A stretch of DNA of 64,000 bases from Stenopsyche tienmushanensis (taxonomy: Eukaryota; Arthropoda; Insecta; Trichoptera; Stenopsychidae), in the NCBI GenBank assembly GCA_008973525.1, contig WACJ01000503.1, positions 2,356,001 through 2,420,000 on the forward strand, written 5' to 3'. A program made the translations under genes and the position numbers. Positions 25,470 through 39,631 of this stretch are shown in pieces. The number at the start of each line of letters is the position of its first letter. Within the stretch, counting starts at the first letter, position 1. A model generated the notes under the pieces. That model was given only the letters and a program-made list of their open reading frames with translations, was not told where the DNA came from and did not search any database.

Positions 25470-25905
25470 AGTTACCAACAGCTCGGGTCAGTAGAAGGTA
25501 CCCATGTTCCTTTGTCTCAGATGTGAAGTGATGGACCCATGTTTCATCCTGGATTGATGAAAAAACTGGGCCTTATTGCTGTGAAATATCGCCTAACACT
25601 CGATTGAAACATTATCACGACGCTGTTTTTGTTCCATTGTGAGCAAACGCGGCATCCATCTTGCGCACAGCTTTATCATGTCCAAATTTTCAATCAACAT
25701 GCGATGTATAGCATTTTTTAAAATGCCAACGATGATTGCTAGCTTACTTCGACGGCACTTACAGTCGACGGTCATCCAATACCATTTTGTGGATTTTCTT
25801 CACCATTTCTGGGGTGGTTATCTCATTCGGTCGACCATTGAGTTGTTCGTCTTGGCAACTCGTACGGCCTCGTACTCTGCCACCCGACATCTTATTGTCG
25901 TAAAC
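25470..25905 (-). mobile_element. Mariner transposase fossil (N-terminal to middle part)
   Basis: Minus-strand frames read NGRPNEITTPEMVKKIHKMV and LDDRRL, then in another frame KLCARWMPRLLTMEQKQRR, followed by degenerate sequence corresponding to the first catalytic Asp region. These are characteristic mariner transposase blocks. At least two frameshifts and stops; the C-terminal catalytic part is absent. It differs from the fossil at 4.8 kb, which keeps the other end. Confidence 0.85.
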
Positions 25906-25979
25906 GAAGAAGCAGACTATCTGAGAGTAGAAACTAGCTCAGATTTGATATTAGTTGGACTAAGATCTTTCAAATAAAA

Positions 25980-26955
25980 TATACATTATAATAGTATTTA
26001 ATACATTGCATTTATGTCTTTAGACTTCTTCCTTTAGGTCTTGAATTGATTTTGGGTGTCAGATTGTACAAAAATTAAACAAAAAAACAGATAAAATGAT
26101 TCATTTTAAAAATCCAACTTGCAAACAAATTAGTATGAAATACATATTTAAACACGTTAACAGCAGGACACGAGAAAACTCATTAACATTTACTTATTTG
26201 CTAAAATGTATCAATCTCGACATATATGTTACAAATTAATGCTAAATGAAGATCTCACATGTTTTCTTCCTCAAAGAAGTATCGAATCTTGAGACATGTG
26301 TTTCTAATTTGATACGGTAAACTTTTTTCACACACGACACATCTTTTTCGTTCTGAAATTGAATACTGGTTTAGTTTTACGTGAACCGTCGTGTCTTTCA
26401 TTTCGGTCATTTAAAATAATAATTTAAACTTTCATTTGTATTATAAGACGATTATTAAGAATATTTAAGTATTTTAAGAGTATAAATATGTTTTTGTGTT
26501 TGGGTGTAATCCTATGGATGTAATCTGCAGATATTAGTAAGTAAAAATTAAAATAATATATATTTAAATATGTTTAAAACTTCGAAATGTATGCATATTT
26601 TAGTGAGAATCTAAAAAAAAGCAGTAATGCAAAAAATCGCCCGCCGTAATTGTGTTAAGATATTAATGATTATCTAAGCAACACGCTTTGGTTATACAAG
26701 AGTAAGCATTGTAACATTTTGAATTGGTTTAATAATGTGAATATCAATTTGGAAAACACTGCTTTATGGCATATATTTATATAAAATTTATAAGTTTGTG
26801 TATAAACCAAATATACACTCCAACCACTTATTGTTTTGCTATTGATAACATTATACACAGAGTCATGTATTTCCAGACGTACAAATTAACGTCTAGATTT
26901 TAGTAATTCATTTATAAAATCCATCTGAAACTTTAGCTATTTGATGTCATTTTTA
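25980..26955. other. Intergenic, nothing recognised
   Basis: Very AT-rich; no gene or repeat recognised. Confidence 0.4.
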
Positions 26956-26959
26956 TTGA

Positions 26960-27095
26960 CGAACGACACACATCTCAAATATCTGAGGGAATGCCACAAA
27001 AAACCCCAGAAGAGGACGTAGTGGCCAGAAGGTATGTGTCCAATGGGTCCGCTTTTCAGATCGCTGTTTAAGCGATAACGAAGAAAAGGATTTGA
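26960..27095 (-). repeat. Five-copy repeat family, copy 5
   Basis: Minus-strand copy. The reading frame contains SDLKSGPIGHI, and the left flank TTTTCTTCGTTATCG is shared with copy 1. More diverged than copies 3 and 4. Confidence 0.65.
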
Positions 27096-27199
27096 CAACT
27101 TAGTATGTATAATGAAAACGGACACAGTCAATCAGTGTTACTCATGTAAAGTAGAATGGCCAAGTAAAATAAAAGGCATGTGCAACTCTCAACTGGATC

Positions 27200-27270
27200 G
27201 GTATTCTGCATTTTGCGCCCCAAGCCAAATTGCGCCCGTGGCGGGCGCCTGCTTTGTCACGGTCCTGAAT
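27200..27270 (-). repeat. Short GC-rich repeat, copy 2
   Basis: Reverse-complement match to 25,065-25,150 (CAGGACCGTGACAAAGCAGG then GCGCC, and CTTGGGGCGCAAAA). Confidence 0.55.
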
Positions 27271-27289
27271 AATATAATTTTAACAGCTG

Positions 27290-30200
27290 AACTATTTAAT
27301 TCGACGTGGATAAATTAATATTCTTTAGTGGTATTAAAAAAAAATTAATACCCTAATATTGTTTTGCAATAAAAATAGATCTTTAATTTCAAAATAATGA
27401 CAAATAAAATTAATCGTCGTTTCATTACTATTCAGAATGATGTTTGATATTTTTAAGCCGAATTGTTAGTATTTTTAAAATAATGTCACGTTTTATAGAG
27501 CGTATGCATAATTTTATAAGTGAAATAAATCATGGATGTTCATCTATCTTTTGCTCGCTGCACTAATGATGATGTGTCACTCCACACCGATTTAATTTAA
27601 TCAAATTGTGTCCAACAGCAATGTTTAGTAAAGATGCCAACAGTCGACACCATTCAGCGATATATTTGTGGCAATTGAAATATAGCACAATAGTTTCGAG
27701 TGAAAATTATGAGACATATTAATTAATTCAACCAGGAGCTTATTTGTTGAATACATCCACTGACGACGCGTTTAAGGCAATTCCTATTTCGTGTTATATA
27801 AACCAAAAAAAAAGGGATTACGGACATCAAAATAAACAATCCATCTTTTTAGTTAAATATTTTATTATAAAACACACCACCTGGATCAATCATTTGACAA
27901 TTAGGTGCAAATTACATTATAAAAATATGAACATAAAAACAATACCTAAACAAGTCAATCACAGAAACAAAACAAAAAGATCTTAATAACGTGCGTGAAA
28001 GATGTTATAATACACGTCGACAAAAATAATCTGCAATTGAAAATAATAGACAATAAAATGGATACATCTCGACATGTTAAGATAGAAAAATTGTAAAATA
28101 ATTTTGGATTCAAATATAAATGCCCTAACAATGTTATCAGAAACATGAATTATTATATAGATGACTAATATAACACCGATTTAAGATATTGTAGAATTTT
28201 TATTATTATAAAAAGACAGTATAGAATATATCTGGATGTATAAAGTGCGAACGGCAATGGACCACTAAAAGAATCTACATTTGTGTCTTTTCTAAATTGA
28301 AACATTGAGATATGAAAAATAAGGGATTCTTCCATGGTTATGATTCTAAAATAAAAATTACAGAGCGGTCACATTTTATGATAAGATTGTCCCCCCCCAC
28401 CTCTCTGAACAATTTAACATAATTCCTCGCGGGATACATTTACATTATTCAATCATTTCAAAAATTTGTACATAAAACATGACCAAACTGCATTCTACAT
28501 ACACATATAAGATACTATAAAAATGTTTATTTTATTGTAAAGAAATGACTACATTTATACCTAAAATTATTCTCACACGTTCTTTGAATAGCATAGACGA
28601 TAACTGTATACACACGTTATATATATATATATATTCGAAACATACATAAATTAACAGATAATCGACAGCTGTTTCCAATATTAATGTCAAATTAGGCATT
28701 ATTACACGAAAAAATTTGCACGAAGCAAAAACATCTCCAGATTTGTTTATTCGCATCGATTTCATCCTGTTTAATCTAATTTGTGCGGTTATTTCACACG
28801 TTCATACTATTTTTGTTATGATTCAAAGACAAAGAAGTATTTTATTAATGAGATCCTCATCAGCTATCACTTCACACGAAAGTAGATCGAATTTCTGTAA
28901 CATCAATTATTAATATTGCTGAAGCTTCCCAGTCTATATTAAATACATATGCATAGACAGTGCAGAAGTTTGCTCATACGCATTAGCGATTAAATATGAA
29001 TATTTAACAAATGCACCAATACAAAAAAAGTACGCATCAAACTTTTACACTGTTTATATATACACAGCGGAACTTCATTTGTACAAATTTTTCACCTCAT
29101 TCCTCGTTTCGATTATTCATTCTCCGCTACGGCAGAAAAAATTGCCATAACATCCTTTCGTATACTTCCACTTAAATTCGTCTTTAATTAAAATATAAGT
29201 TTCAAGCATTCAATTGTTACGGGGGATGGGAAATAAATTCACCTTTAAGATGTACGTTTATTTTCGCGACGGCATCGATCGATTAAAGCCAGATTAACGC
29301 GTAGAGTGATTATTTTGCACGTTTCAAAAGCGAAAACAATCACCCTACATCTATCCTAAATATAAATATCCATCGAGTGATAGCACACAATTCAAAAATG
29401 TCGTCCGTAACAATCAAAGCGTTAATAATTTAAAAATATCAAATAAGATGTATATACAATATTTGATTTATTTTAAATTTTCCCCACTATATTTAAAAAA
29501 AATATCATGGCTATATATATAAGACATAGAAAGCCATATAGATTAATAAATAGTAAGAGATGATTTTTAAGCATCAAATTAGGTAATAATAACTAAAATC
29601 TCAGTACATACTAAATTTAATAGAGGCACATAGAATATTTTACGATTAACCTTTTATGTCTGGATATTTTGCGATTCCCGAGGAAAACGGATTATGCCGT
29701 CGTTGAAGATGTCGACTATATCATAAAAAGCAAAAATAATTTCGATATAGACAGTATGAAATAGATAAACAAGAACCTGGACGGAATTGATCCTCCACTC
29801 GTTACTTGATTTAAATACCGTGCAATTAATATGTTTAGAAATTTAAACGATATATGCATTTTATCGCGGGGGGTTCCTCTTAACGCGTTACGCAGACTCA
29901 GTCGAGAAACAACGCAGATATAAAAGGTTAAACCAAAATATAAGAAATGCACCATTTTTGCAAGGCACCCACTACACTTGTGCCAAAATTTGATAAAGTA
30001 GTGTATTTAAAGAAGATTTATACCCATTTTTATTAATAATAAGTTTATTATATAAAATCCTTCAAAATTTTATAATTCACAGGTGGTGTCTGTATTTTTA
30101 TCAAAATTTTACAAATGGAAGATAACACGTACTATAAGTTTAGTTGAAATTTATCATTAATCGATCAAAATTAACTTAATCATAGCAATAAACATAATTA

Positions 30201-33200
30201 AAATGTATATAAACAAAGTAATGACTTACATAAAAGACAGTATTGTTAAACTTACATAAATATCAGCTTTACGCGCTAAATTTACTTCATCAATTAAGAT
30301 ATTTTAGCTTTCAAATAAAAATGCTTAAGTATAGAGGTTATTGTCACTTATAGATAAAGCAGTGGTTTCCTTTTTATTTATTTTTTTACTAAAATACGCA
30401 GCAAATTAAATATATTTTAAATTCCACGCGTACCTCTGAAGTTAAAATGACATCGCGCTAGTTACAACCTAAAACCTAAATTATATACTTTTATAGTCCT
30501 ATTCTTTATATTGAAATAAAGCTCGGAAATTAAAAACGTAAATTATACGTATGTACTTCAATTAGACAATTTAAGTGCACAAATATGTTTTAATCTTAAT
30601 AGTAATTTTAAACGTAGTAGTGATTTAATGAAGATATACACGCTTATGATTTGATTTACTAGGAATATATTAATGTATTTCGCACTACGTCTCGAATTGC
30701 ATCGAGGTTCGTGATGCTATTTCACAATATATTCCCAGCGTGTCGCCGCTCACTTTTAATACACGCGCATCGGAAAACATCGGCGCATTTAATAGTTACA
30801 GGATCGCATTAAAACGCGTTAATCAAGTTATATTAATAAGCCCAAGCCGGATTTAAAAAAAAAAGGCTTTCACGCAAAAAACTGCCGATACAAAATAAAA
30901 TTAAAACCTAATCCATATACATGATTCGCGAATCGGCAGTATAAAAAAATCAAACATACGCTTAATGTTCGGGGAGTATCCCGGCTTATATAACTAGATT
31001 ACATTTAATCTATGGTAATTATCAATATTATAATATGGTGACTTCGTTGATATAAACTGGAATATGTGAATTATTAATGAACGGAAAAATTGGAACAATC
31101 GTAATAGATATGTACATAGTTTGAATCAAAAAGTAAAAGTTGACGAAATATCTTCAACTTTATTGATAAATGTTTATTTATATATGTATAATAGATGCGC
31201 TTATGCACATTAGCACATTTAAGGGTATGCATTTTTTTGCATAGCAAATTGTCGTCACATTACACGGCCTACACAAAACTAAATGTATTCGTCGTCATCA
31301 CATCAACATTCTTAACGTCGGATCTTCTGTACATCAAGATAAAATATCTACGTATCATATGCATATATATATATATATATATACAATAATTACATAACAA
31401 TTATCATTAGGTAACTATACTTGTTCACATACTACCAGAATAAAACTATCTACATTTAAACGTACTTTTGACAGAAATTGAAAGCCCTCGTGAAGCGAAA
31501 AATGTCTGTCATCCATCGTTGACACGTACATAAAACTATTTTAACATTTTATACGACATAATATTTAGGTATGCCTTTATAATTATAAAAAAATATGTTT
31601 TAACGAGTTTTAATATAGCGTAAATGATCCGAGTTATTACCGGTGTGTGTTAATCAAATGATTTTCAACGTGTAAAAGCAAATCTTACATTGTACTAAGC
31701 TCACTAAGTGTTTAAATAATATATATTTACACACAATTAAAATTAAATATTGAGGTAAAAAAACAGTCTGTCACAATGTTGACTATTTGCAAAATTGATC
31801 ACCTCAAATACAGACAATATTTAAAAACACGAACACTTCCACCATTCACTTCCTAGCTTTTATACATGAATTATACACTAGTATAAACTAAATTTAAACA
31901 ATAACATTTACAACTATTTTACGCTATATTTAGCAACGAACGCTATATAATATACAAGAAATTCTATTTAACATTTGAAATATGTTCACCTAAATGATTT
32001 TCAAATTATAAATATTTCGAATCAAATATCCTGCGCTTTTACATATTGTTCCCAGCTAAAATTTAATCTTAAAAAGAAACGTATATACACAATACAATAC
32101 ACTCGAAATGATATATACAATGCGATAATTATTTTCAATTCAAAATAAAAACCAAATGCGTAAAAATTCTTATCGTAATTATCATCAAATACCTTGTATG
32201 TGCTTTCACATTTTAATCATGCACATCAACGAAATTAAACATTATTTTTAACGGGGGGCAAGCAATTTCATGAACGATGTAATTACGCAAGGTGATTTTT
32301 ATCGTTTTCCGAATAGTATAAATAAGCTACGATTAAACACGACGCATGCTTGATATGATCTTAAACGTATTACAACCGACCACGCGTACAACCCTATATA
32401 AATAATAATCGTCATTTTAAAACCTCTTCGAAAGATATCGGTAATACTAAATTACGTTAACATCGAAGCTCTCATTAATTTAAAAAAATGCAAACAAATG
32501 GCAGATTGAATTTAATTACACCGATTGCATGTTGACGGCGATTATACTACAATAAAAATGCTAAATATTCGATAATTTACATATATTTGTTTCTTATCGT
32601 CTAAAATCTGTGAATTGGATATAAATTTACATAGAACGTGATTCGGATTGTTTTATAAAAGGGGACTTTATTGTAAGCATCGATCCTATCCCTAAATAAA
32701 ATGTATTTATATCTATTTTAACTTATTTTAAATGGACTGGTGGCATGCATCCACTTTGAATTCGTCGTATCCTCGTTTAGATAAAATTTACATGATTCCG
32801 ATGGGAATGTCCAATTTTCTCTAAAACGGTAAAAGAATTTATTAGCTTTGGTGCGGCGGGGGTAAGTTTTTCCATAAGCCTTTTATAGCGAAAATTACAT
32901 TTTCGCATCAGACTTATATTTGACGGCCGTAATCTAAATGCATATATACATATATATATTTACAATATCAAATAACTTTATTTACACACTGTGAAGAGAT
33001 AGATACGCTATGTTTTAATAAACTTAATAAGAAATTAGTGGATATTCAATTGGAATCGATCTACACCTAATTTTTACAAGTGTTTCAAGGCATTTTTTTT
33101 AAGAATATGTTATATCAATTGACTCCATTGAAAAATTAACTGATGAAAAAAATGTTACTCCATTAATTTAAGTACATATCTTCTTATAATATATACATTT

Positions 33201-34906
33201 TTAAAAACGATGTAAAAAATACAATCTAAGCTATAAATTATTTTGATAATATACCATCAACCTCCTCATTCTTATATATCAACGTATTTAAAAAATATTC
33301 ATACATTTAGACTGCGGAAATATTATTTTCATATCCAGAAAATTTATTTCAATCGGCAATTTACTGGCAATAATTATTGTAAAACTGTTAATACTTCCGA
33401 TAGTTGTGCATAATATAAATTAGTATTTGGAGACAATTTCTCATTAATTTTGAAAAATAAAAGATGAGCTTCTGCATATAGTTATAATAATAAGACATTT
33501 CGACAAAATTCTTATTTATAATATTAATAGGAAAACCTGTTAGAACTATCGGAAGCACAAAATAGTCGTAGATTTAAATTATCATTACAGTAAGGCTGAA
33601 TAAATATTGCTTGTAATTATTAATCAGCATTAAGTCTTCTTATAAAATGAGCGCTTTTAATTTTGAAAAAATCAGACAGTCATTAAATTTCAGACTAATC
33701 AAACGGAATAAATTAAAAATACAATAATCAGATTTACATACATCCAAGTCTAAATGAATTAATTCAAATCATGCCATGAGGAACCCTCTTATTAATTAAA
33801 AGCATATAAATCATGAACATCATGAAAATGGAATTTACACTTCGAATACAAAACATCGTGATACAACTGATTATATTTCAAAGTGAATGTTTTGTACTGA
33901 ATGCAGGATTATGATGGTATGTATAAAAAAAAACTTGTGGAACGTGAATTTTTTTATTACTATTTAAAAAAGACTTATATTTGTATTACATCTATGAATG
34001 CTTATATTTAAATGTCATTAACAGCCATGAAAACACATTAATTTTGAGTCAATTGCATCTCTTTAACATCGAATATTATAAATAACTCAGTTCTTAGTTT
34101 TTAAAAAAACAGTTCCTTTAAAAATTTACAAAAGCATTTTTTCTTGACGAGAGAATTAAACGAAACCGTTCCCAAGAAAATTTGCATCGTCGTAAAACGC
34201 CCCGCGTTGCATTAAATTAGGAATGAATTTTTACAATATGCTGCCAAAGAAACCACAATATGGAAAAATACTTGAATAAAAACCCAATTTTCGCTTGAAT
34301 TATTTAATTTAAAACAAAGCCTTGAAAATACAAACATCAAAATCCACTTGCATCTTGCATCACATTCACAAATGAGTATACATAAAATTTTATACAATTT
34401 ACCACTAGTCATTCAAACTGAATTGAATTTATCAAGACTTCATTTCTTCACAACAAAAACAAAAAAATGTCAAAATTCCCTAACATACAATTTACACGGT
34501 TATTTGAAACAAAAATATAGAAATACGGTATCTAAGGATAAATTTATTATTAAATAAATATGTATACTAAATAAACAGAATTTATATCTATTCATTGTAG
34601 AATAAGGAGGAGGTTAGACTTCCACTTTAACATTAAACTCTTAACCACAATCAATTTATTTACAATTGAGTAAAAAAAGATGTTAATTTTACACGATAAC
34701 CTAAACTCTTATCCCTTTTTATCAATGGTAATTAAAATGAAGCTGTAAAAAAAATGAAGATTTTAAAAATATTAAAACTATAAAAATCTGCCACAAATCT
34801 TTTCCTTGCCGGAGGAAAATCGAGCCGTTAAAAATAATTCAAGCGGAAATAATGTGCAATCATGAATTCGAATATGAAATCATTAAAAATAAATGCTGTG
34901 ATTATA
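27290..34906 (-). other. Long AT-rich tract 3' of rasputin; possible extended 3' UTR
   Basis: About 7.6 kb without a recognisable gene and, unlike 4-27 kb, without recognisable transposons. The nearest minus-strand AATAAA past the rasputin stop is at 34,907-34,912, so the main 3' UTR may be only about 100 nt. Distal minus-strand TGTAAATA (Pumilio-type) motifs occur at 34,657-34,664, 32,979-32,986, 32,957-32,964 and 31,724-31,731, but such motifs arise easily in AT-rich DNA. Also present: a C9 run near 28,390 and (AT)n tracts near 28,620 and 31,363. Confidence 0.35.
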
Positions 34907-34912
34907 TTTATT
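34907..34912 (-). terminator. Candidate rasputin polyadenylation signal
   Basis: AATAAA on the minus strand about 100 nt downstream of the stop codon at 35,013-35,015. It is the first canonical hexamer after the coding region. Confidence 0.5.
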
Positions 34913-35012
34913 GGCCACATATTTACGAAACATTAGCACGAATACCTGTCCACGTGGCCTAAATTAAATTGTTAAAACAATGTTAAACACAGGATAGGAA
35001 AGGGAAAGGGAG

Positions 35013-38000
35013 TTAACGTCGTTGAGGCTGTTGTTGGTAGGGGCGACGCGGAAAGCCCTGCGGACGAGGCAAACGTGCGCCACCGCCGCTTCCACCGCCG
35101 CCAGCTCCGCCACCGCCGCCGCCGCCGCCACCGCGCCCACCACCTCCACCGCCTGCCGCCGCTCTAGACTTCTTTTCTTGCACGTTGAGCTGATGAGCAT
35201 CAGGACTGTCAGCAGACGGATAGTAAAGTGGCTGCAAAAACAAAATGAAAAATATTCAATATACAATTCTCTAATATTACACTGTACTAATATTAAATTT
35301 CAAATAATTACCCCAGCATTGAGACACTTTAGAGCAGATTGAGAATCATCGAAGGTCAAGAAAGCATAATTTGGCAGAATTCGAACAGAATTTGCATTTG
35401 CCCCAGGAGAGGTAGCAACATTACCAGGGTTTGATTTGTTGTAAAGACGCAGATCAACGATCGTTCCGAATTTCTCAAAGATTGCTTTTAGTTCATCTGT
35501 AAACATTAAATTTAAATTTAATCCAAAGCAAGCATATTTAACAAACACTCGATATTATTTTATCATCATACTACAAAAGTGATCGAATCAACAATTACCC
35601 TTTGTAGCACTGTGGGGCAGACTTCCAAGGAATAGTTGATGGCTGTCTGAATACCTTCTTCCCGGTCCACCTGACGATGATGGTGGAGTTCCGCCAGAAC
35701 CTTGAGGTCCTCCAGCATCTAAATATTTAAATTTATGTAAATATTGAAGTAATTTACAAAATCACAATTGTATAATTGAATTTAATTTAAAAATGAATAA
35801 TTATATTCACCGTTAACATTTTCAACGCGTGGAGTACGAGCAGTACGTGGGCGATGTTGCACAGCTGAAACAGATGGAGTTGTAGCAGTCATAATAGCAG
35901 ATGCAGAAGAATTTTCGGTTCTAGGAGCAACGGAAGTAACTCGTCCAGCGGTGTTAGCAACAGTCTGTAATTATTTCACAAAATAATGACTCATTAACAA
36001 ATAAATAATGCGTTTTTAAGTTAAATGTGTATTTCAAAAAAGTTACCTGGCTGTTAGCATAGTGACTTCCGGGTCCAGATTTGACCAAGTTTGCATATGT
36101 CTTCGGTTCGGAGCTCACAACTAGGATTGTAAAAAGATATTTTATCGACTGCATTTAAATTAAAATTAACATTAAATAGAACATTTTTTCTACCAATTTC
36201 ATGAACTGGTGTCGGAGTCACAGATGGAGCAACAGCGTTTTGAACTGCAACTGGTTCTTCCACCTCAAACTCTTGATTACCCACTTCAGCTTCTACGCAC
36301 GAGTCAACAGGCATGGGCATAGAAATGTTAGCTGCAAAAAATTGTTCAATGAATAATTAATATTTGAGAAAATATTTTGAATACATCAATGCATTGATTT
36401 ATATTGTTAATTAATTATTTATGAACCTTTGGACTATTCAAATAAAATAATCAAATAAATGTATGATTACACACATTTTAGATTTATAACAAATGTTTTT
36501 AAACCCCTGGGGGTCCGCAGCATCTAGTAATTATGCTTAAAATATCAACCTTCAATCGAAAAACTAGGACGTATGATTGCATAAATATCGTGTTATAGTG
36601 AGATTTTAATAGGAAACCGCATATATCGAGGACATAAAGTCAGAATTTGAAGACTTAAAATGCTTAGGGTTTGGATGGGGTCCCACTGTTGTTCAAGAGG
36701 GGATCTGCGGACTATATGTAGTGTAAGAACCGCTGATTTATCATATATTAATTTGATACAATGTTTTAACCCTTACCACTGGGTTTTTTTTTAATAAGTT
36801 ATGGATATTCTTTTAAAATCAGCCAAAAATCATAAATCTATATTTCATGTATCCTACCATCCCTTCTTAGAGTTTAGAACATACAATTAAAAAACATACC
36901 TTGCTCATCCTGATGACCGTTGTGTGTAGCATGTTCTGTGTGAACGGGTTGCGGTGCAACTGGAGATGGATTTGTTGGAACAGCGGGTGCTGAAGCTGGA
37001 AGAACAGCAGGAGCAGGTGGGAAATAAGGAGTAGGCAGAGCTGCTGGTGGTGGTTGTTGTGGTGCTGGCTCCTCATTCCTGGTGTAACCCCATTCTTGAT
37101 CGTCTTCAGAGAAAACGAAATCCTAAAATTTTATCGCAATTTTTTATTTACTTCCATAATTTATAATGATTTAATCCCATTTATATTTTTATGCGTTAAA
37201 AACAAAGACTACAAACCTGGTAACGGAAGATGTCATTGTGAACGTAATATTGGCGAGGGCTTTGCGATGCCAACACAAAAGTTTGAGTAAATCGTCTCAT
37301 TGGTTGACCTCCATTGCTAAGCTCCCCAGTAACTTGAACGACAACTCCATTTCCAAGGGTTGCTTGGGAATCCACCTACAAATCACGTTTTAATATAATT
37401 TAGAAATTTATTTAATTGAAACTATGACTGACAAAATTACATATTTTTAAGTTGATAAATTAAGTTACAAACCTGGCTGATCTTAGCATGGCAGTCTCTA
37501 AAATTCAGTTGTTGGATGCGGTTATGAATTTCCTTCTGACCTATCACAGGCTCAATGTCCCGATCGGGTCCATCGAGACCGCCATGAATAAAAGATGAAG
37601 CATTGTTATAAAATCTAAAAATAAAAATAAATCAATTACTAAAATGCTCATTGATTCAACATAACATTAAGAATATCTTGTTGCATATTAATATACGCTG
37701 ATCTAATTTTTATGGCATATTGTCATACTTTCAGCATAATAATCACATCTATTAGTCCAATTTTATATTAATCAGACTATTAGCTTGGATATTTTTATAA
37801 ATTTAGTAAAATATGCAATACAAATTAATGATTTTATTATTATTTTTAATAAACACTTGGCATTTTTAAATCGTTATGTCATAAATGTATGTTCAGCAAA
37901 TGAAGCATAAACAGTAACAAAATATTTTTACAAAGTCCATTTAATATAAAGTAATAAATGATATTACTGTACCGGTGCAAATGAATTGGTGCTTTATTTA

Positions 38001-38070
38001 ACAAGGTGTAATATTGACGAACAAACTCCCGTCCAACGCTCTCAGGTGATGGTGGCTCTTCCATGACCAT
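35013..38070 (-). CDS. rin: Rasputin / Ras-GTPase-activating-protein SH3-binding protein (G3BP)
   Basis: Cytoplasmic RNA-binding scaffold of stress granules. Ten coding exons: 37973-38070, 37473-37614, 37217-37375, 36900-37122, 36194-36331, 36047-36120, 35811-35964, 35599-35718, 35312-35496, 35013-35231. They join in frame to 503 residues. Order: NTF2-like dimerisation domain (about 8-135; [17 protein letters not shown] at its start, [11 protein letters not shown] near its end), a Pro-rich and acidic linker (about 140-330), an RRM (about 355-435; QLFLGSL as RNP2, NYAFLTF as RNP1), and a Gly-rich tail with one clear RGG and a terminal Arg-rich patch. Exon 4 carries the [12 protein letters not shown] stretch. 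The coding exon starts 31 bases after an acceptor (CCAG then AAAGAAGG), so the promoter is further upstream. No frameshifts. Confidence 0.96.
36490..36735. mobile_element. hAT MITE in a rasputin intron
   Basis: 246 bp between rasputin exons 4 and 5. The right end, read on the complement, starts CAGCGGTTCTTAC. The left end CAAATGTTTTTAAACCCC is a degraded form of the same terminus followed by GGGGGTCCGCAG. Flanking 8-bp duplication ATTTATAA / ATTTATCA (36,482-36,489 and 36,736-36,743), one mismatch. The GGTTCT-AAA ... GGGGTCCGC layout is typical of hAT elements. Confidence 0.75.
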
Positions 38071-38101
38071 TTCCTGGGATTAGAAGAATGAATCCTTCTT
38101 T

Positions 38102-39631
38102 CTGGAAAAAATGAAAACAACAAATAAAAAATCCATTCTTTGTTATATTCATATAATGAACACTGCATACGTGAAAATATAAAATTATAATATGTTCAGA
38201 AAATGATTTCAATGTATTCTATTAAACGTTACATCAATTTTGCTTATGGTGCTGCTAACGGTCTCACCATAACCAACAATCCAATAAACCGTTAACAGAC
38301 ATATTGTAATCACGTTTCTTATCAGACAAAGATGCAGAATGCCTCAATATATCAACGCTCAGCACATGAGAAGCATTTAAAGCAACATTCAAACAAATAA
38401 ATCAGAACTTCAGGAAATCAGGAAAAACAGAACTGAAAATGAAAAACTTGAACTGAACCGATTACAAAATATCAGTTTATCAGTTCGGAACATGTCCTAT
38501 GCGAAAAAGAGGGTTTGATTGATTTTTGTGTTGATATAATATGTGACCTTCGCCATTCTTATGCAGATTTACGTGATTGCATTCATCTGATAAAATACTC
38601 TAATCTTTACTCTTTGTTCATCCTATTCATTATCCTGTTAAATCAATACTTCAAATCATATTGTTATCAACCCAAATTCCAGCTTGTAGTCTTAAGGCGT
38701 TATATTGTGTATTATGTTTAGGTTATCGCTTTCTATACATTTGTTATGTATCCCGATTGAGACTCCATAAAATTCCAGCGAAGAGTCAAATCAATATCCT
38801 TTAGTTTAATAAATTATATTATTATATTCTTCTAGTTTTAATTATTACACATTCAATTAATTATCTGTCGCCTACATTTTTACCTTTTAATTCCTAGACA
38901 ATTTGAAGAAAAATATTTATATTAACAAATTGTAATTTTATAACCCCTATGGCAAGCTCTTACGGCACCATATGATCATATATCTTTTCATAATTATTAT
39001 ATTCAAAGATGAAGTTAATTTCATTGCAGCCCATTGAAAAAATAAGATTGCTCAAGACAAAATTTGGTCGTAAATATTTTTATTATAAACTAGCTGGTGT
39101 CCGGGTGCGTCGCTTGCTACAGAAGTAATAATTCTAAAAATATCATTTGGAATTTGAAAGAGTTATCTTGTTTAATTAGGAATGATATATAAAGTAAAAG
39201 TATAAATATTTATTTTGTTGGTTTTATTATAAATATGAACAAACATACAGTTACAGTTAATTGTACTATTATTTGATTGATATTATTTGAGAAAGTGCAA
39301 ACAATAAAATGGCAAAGTTTTATCGCAATTGAATGAACAGTATGGCAGCGCATTAAATACGAACAAACAATTTTTGTTTTGGTATATTAGACTATGCCTA
39401 TATTACTGACGCAATTCTTAGCAATAAGTGGATGAAGTTTTATTGCAATCTGATGAACGGTATAACAGGGCATTACATACAAACAAATTCATTAAGATAA
39501 CATCATCATCATCACTTGAATCCATGCAAAGTTCTACTGCAGCCAATTGCGAAAAAAATGTTTTTCGTATCAAAAACCAACTTAAATAAATGAGTATGAT
39601 AAAATGAACTATTCAAACGATATTGTAAATA
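38102..39631. other. Rasputin 5' intron: repeats only
   Basis: Lies between the first coding exon and the presumed non-coding first exon at 42.87 kb. Contains AACCG-rich transposon debris at about 38,395-38,490 and a possible retrotransposon terminus near 39,095-39,130 (AAACTAGCTGGTGTCCGGG). No other gene recognised. Confidence 0.45.

Noticed and set aside
33395..33560. 12-bp inverted repeat CTTCCGATAGTT / AACTATCGGAAG about 140 bp apart
   Set aside because: Short, no target duplication and no second copy seen; may be chance in a large window.
35022..35342. Plus-strand Ala/Thr-rich ORF over the rasputin tail
   Set aside because: Antisense of the poly-Gly coding exon.
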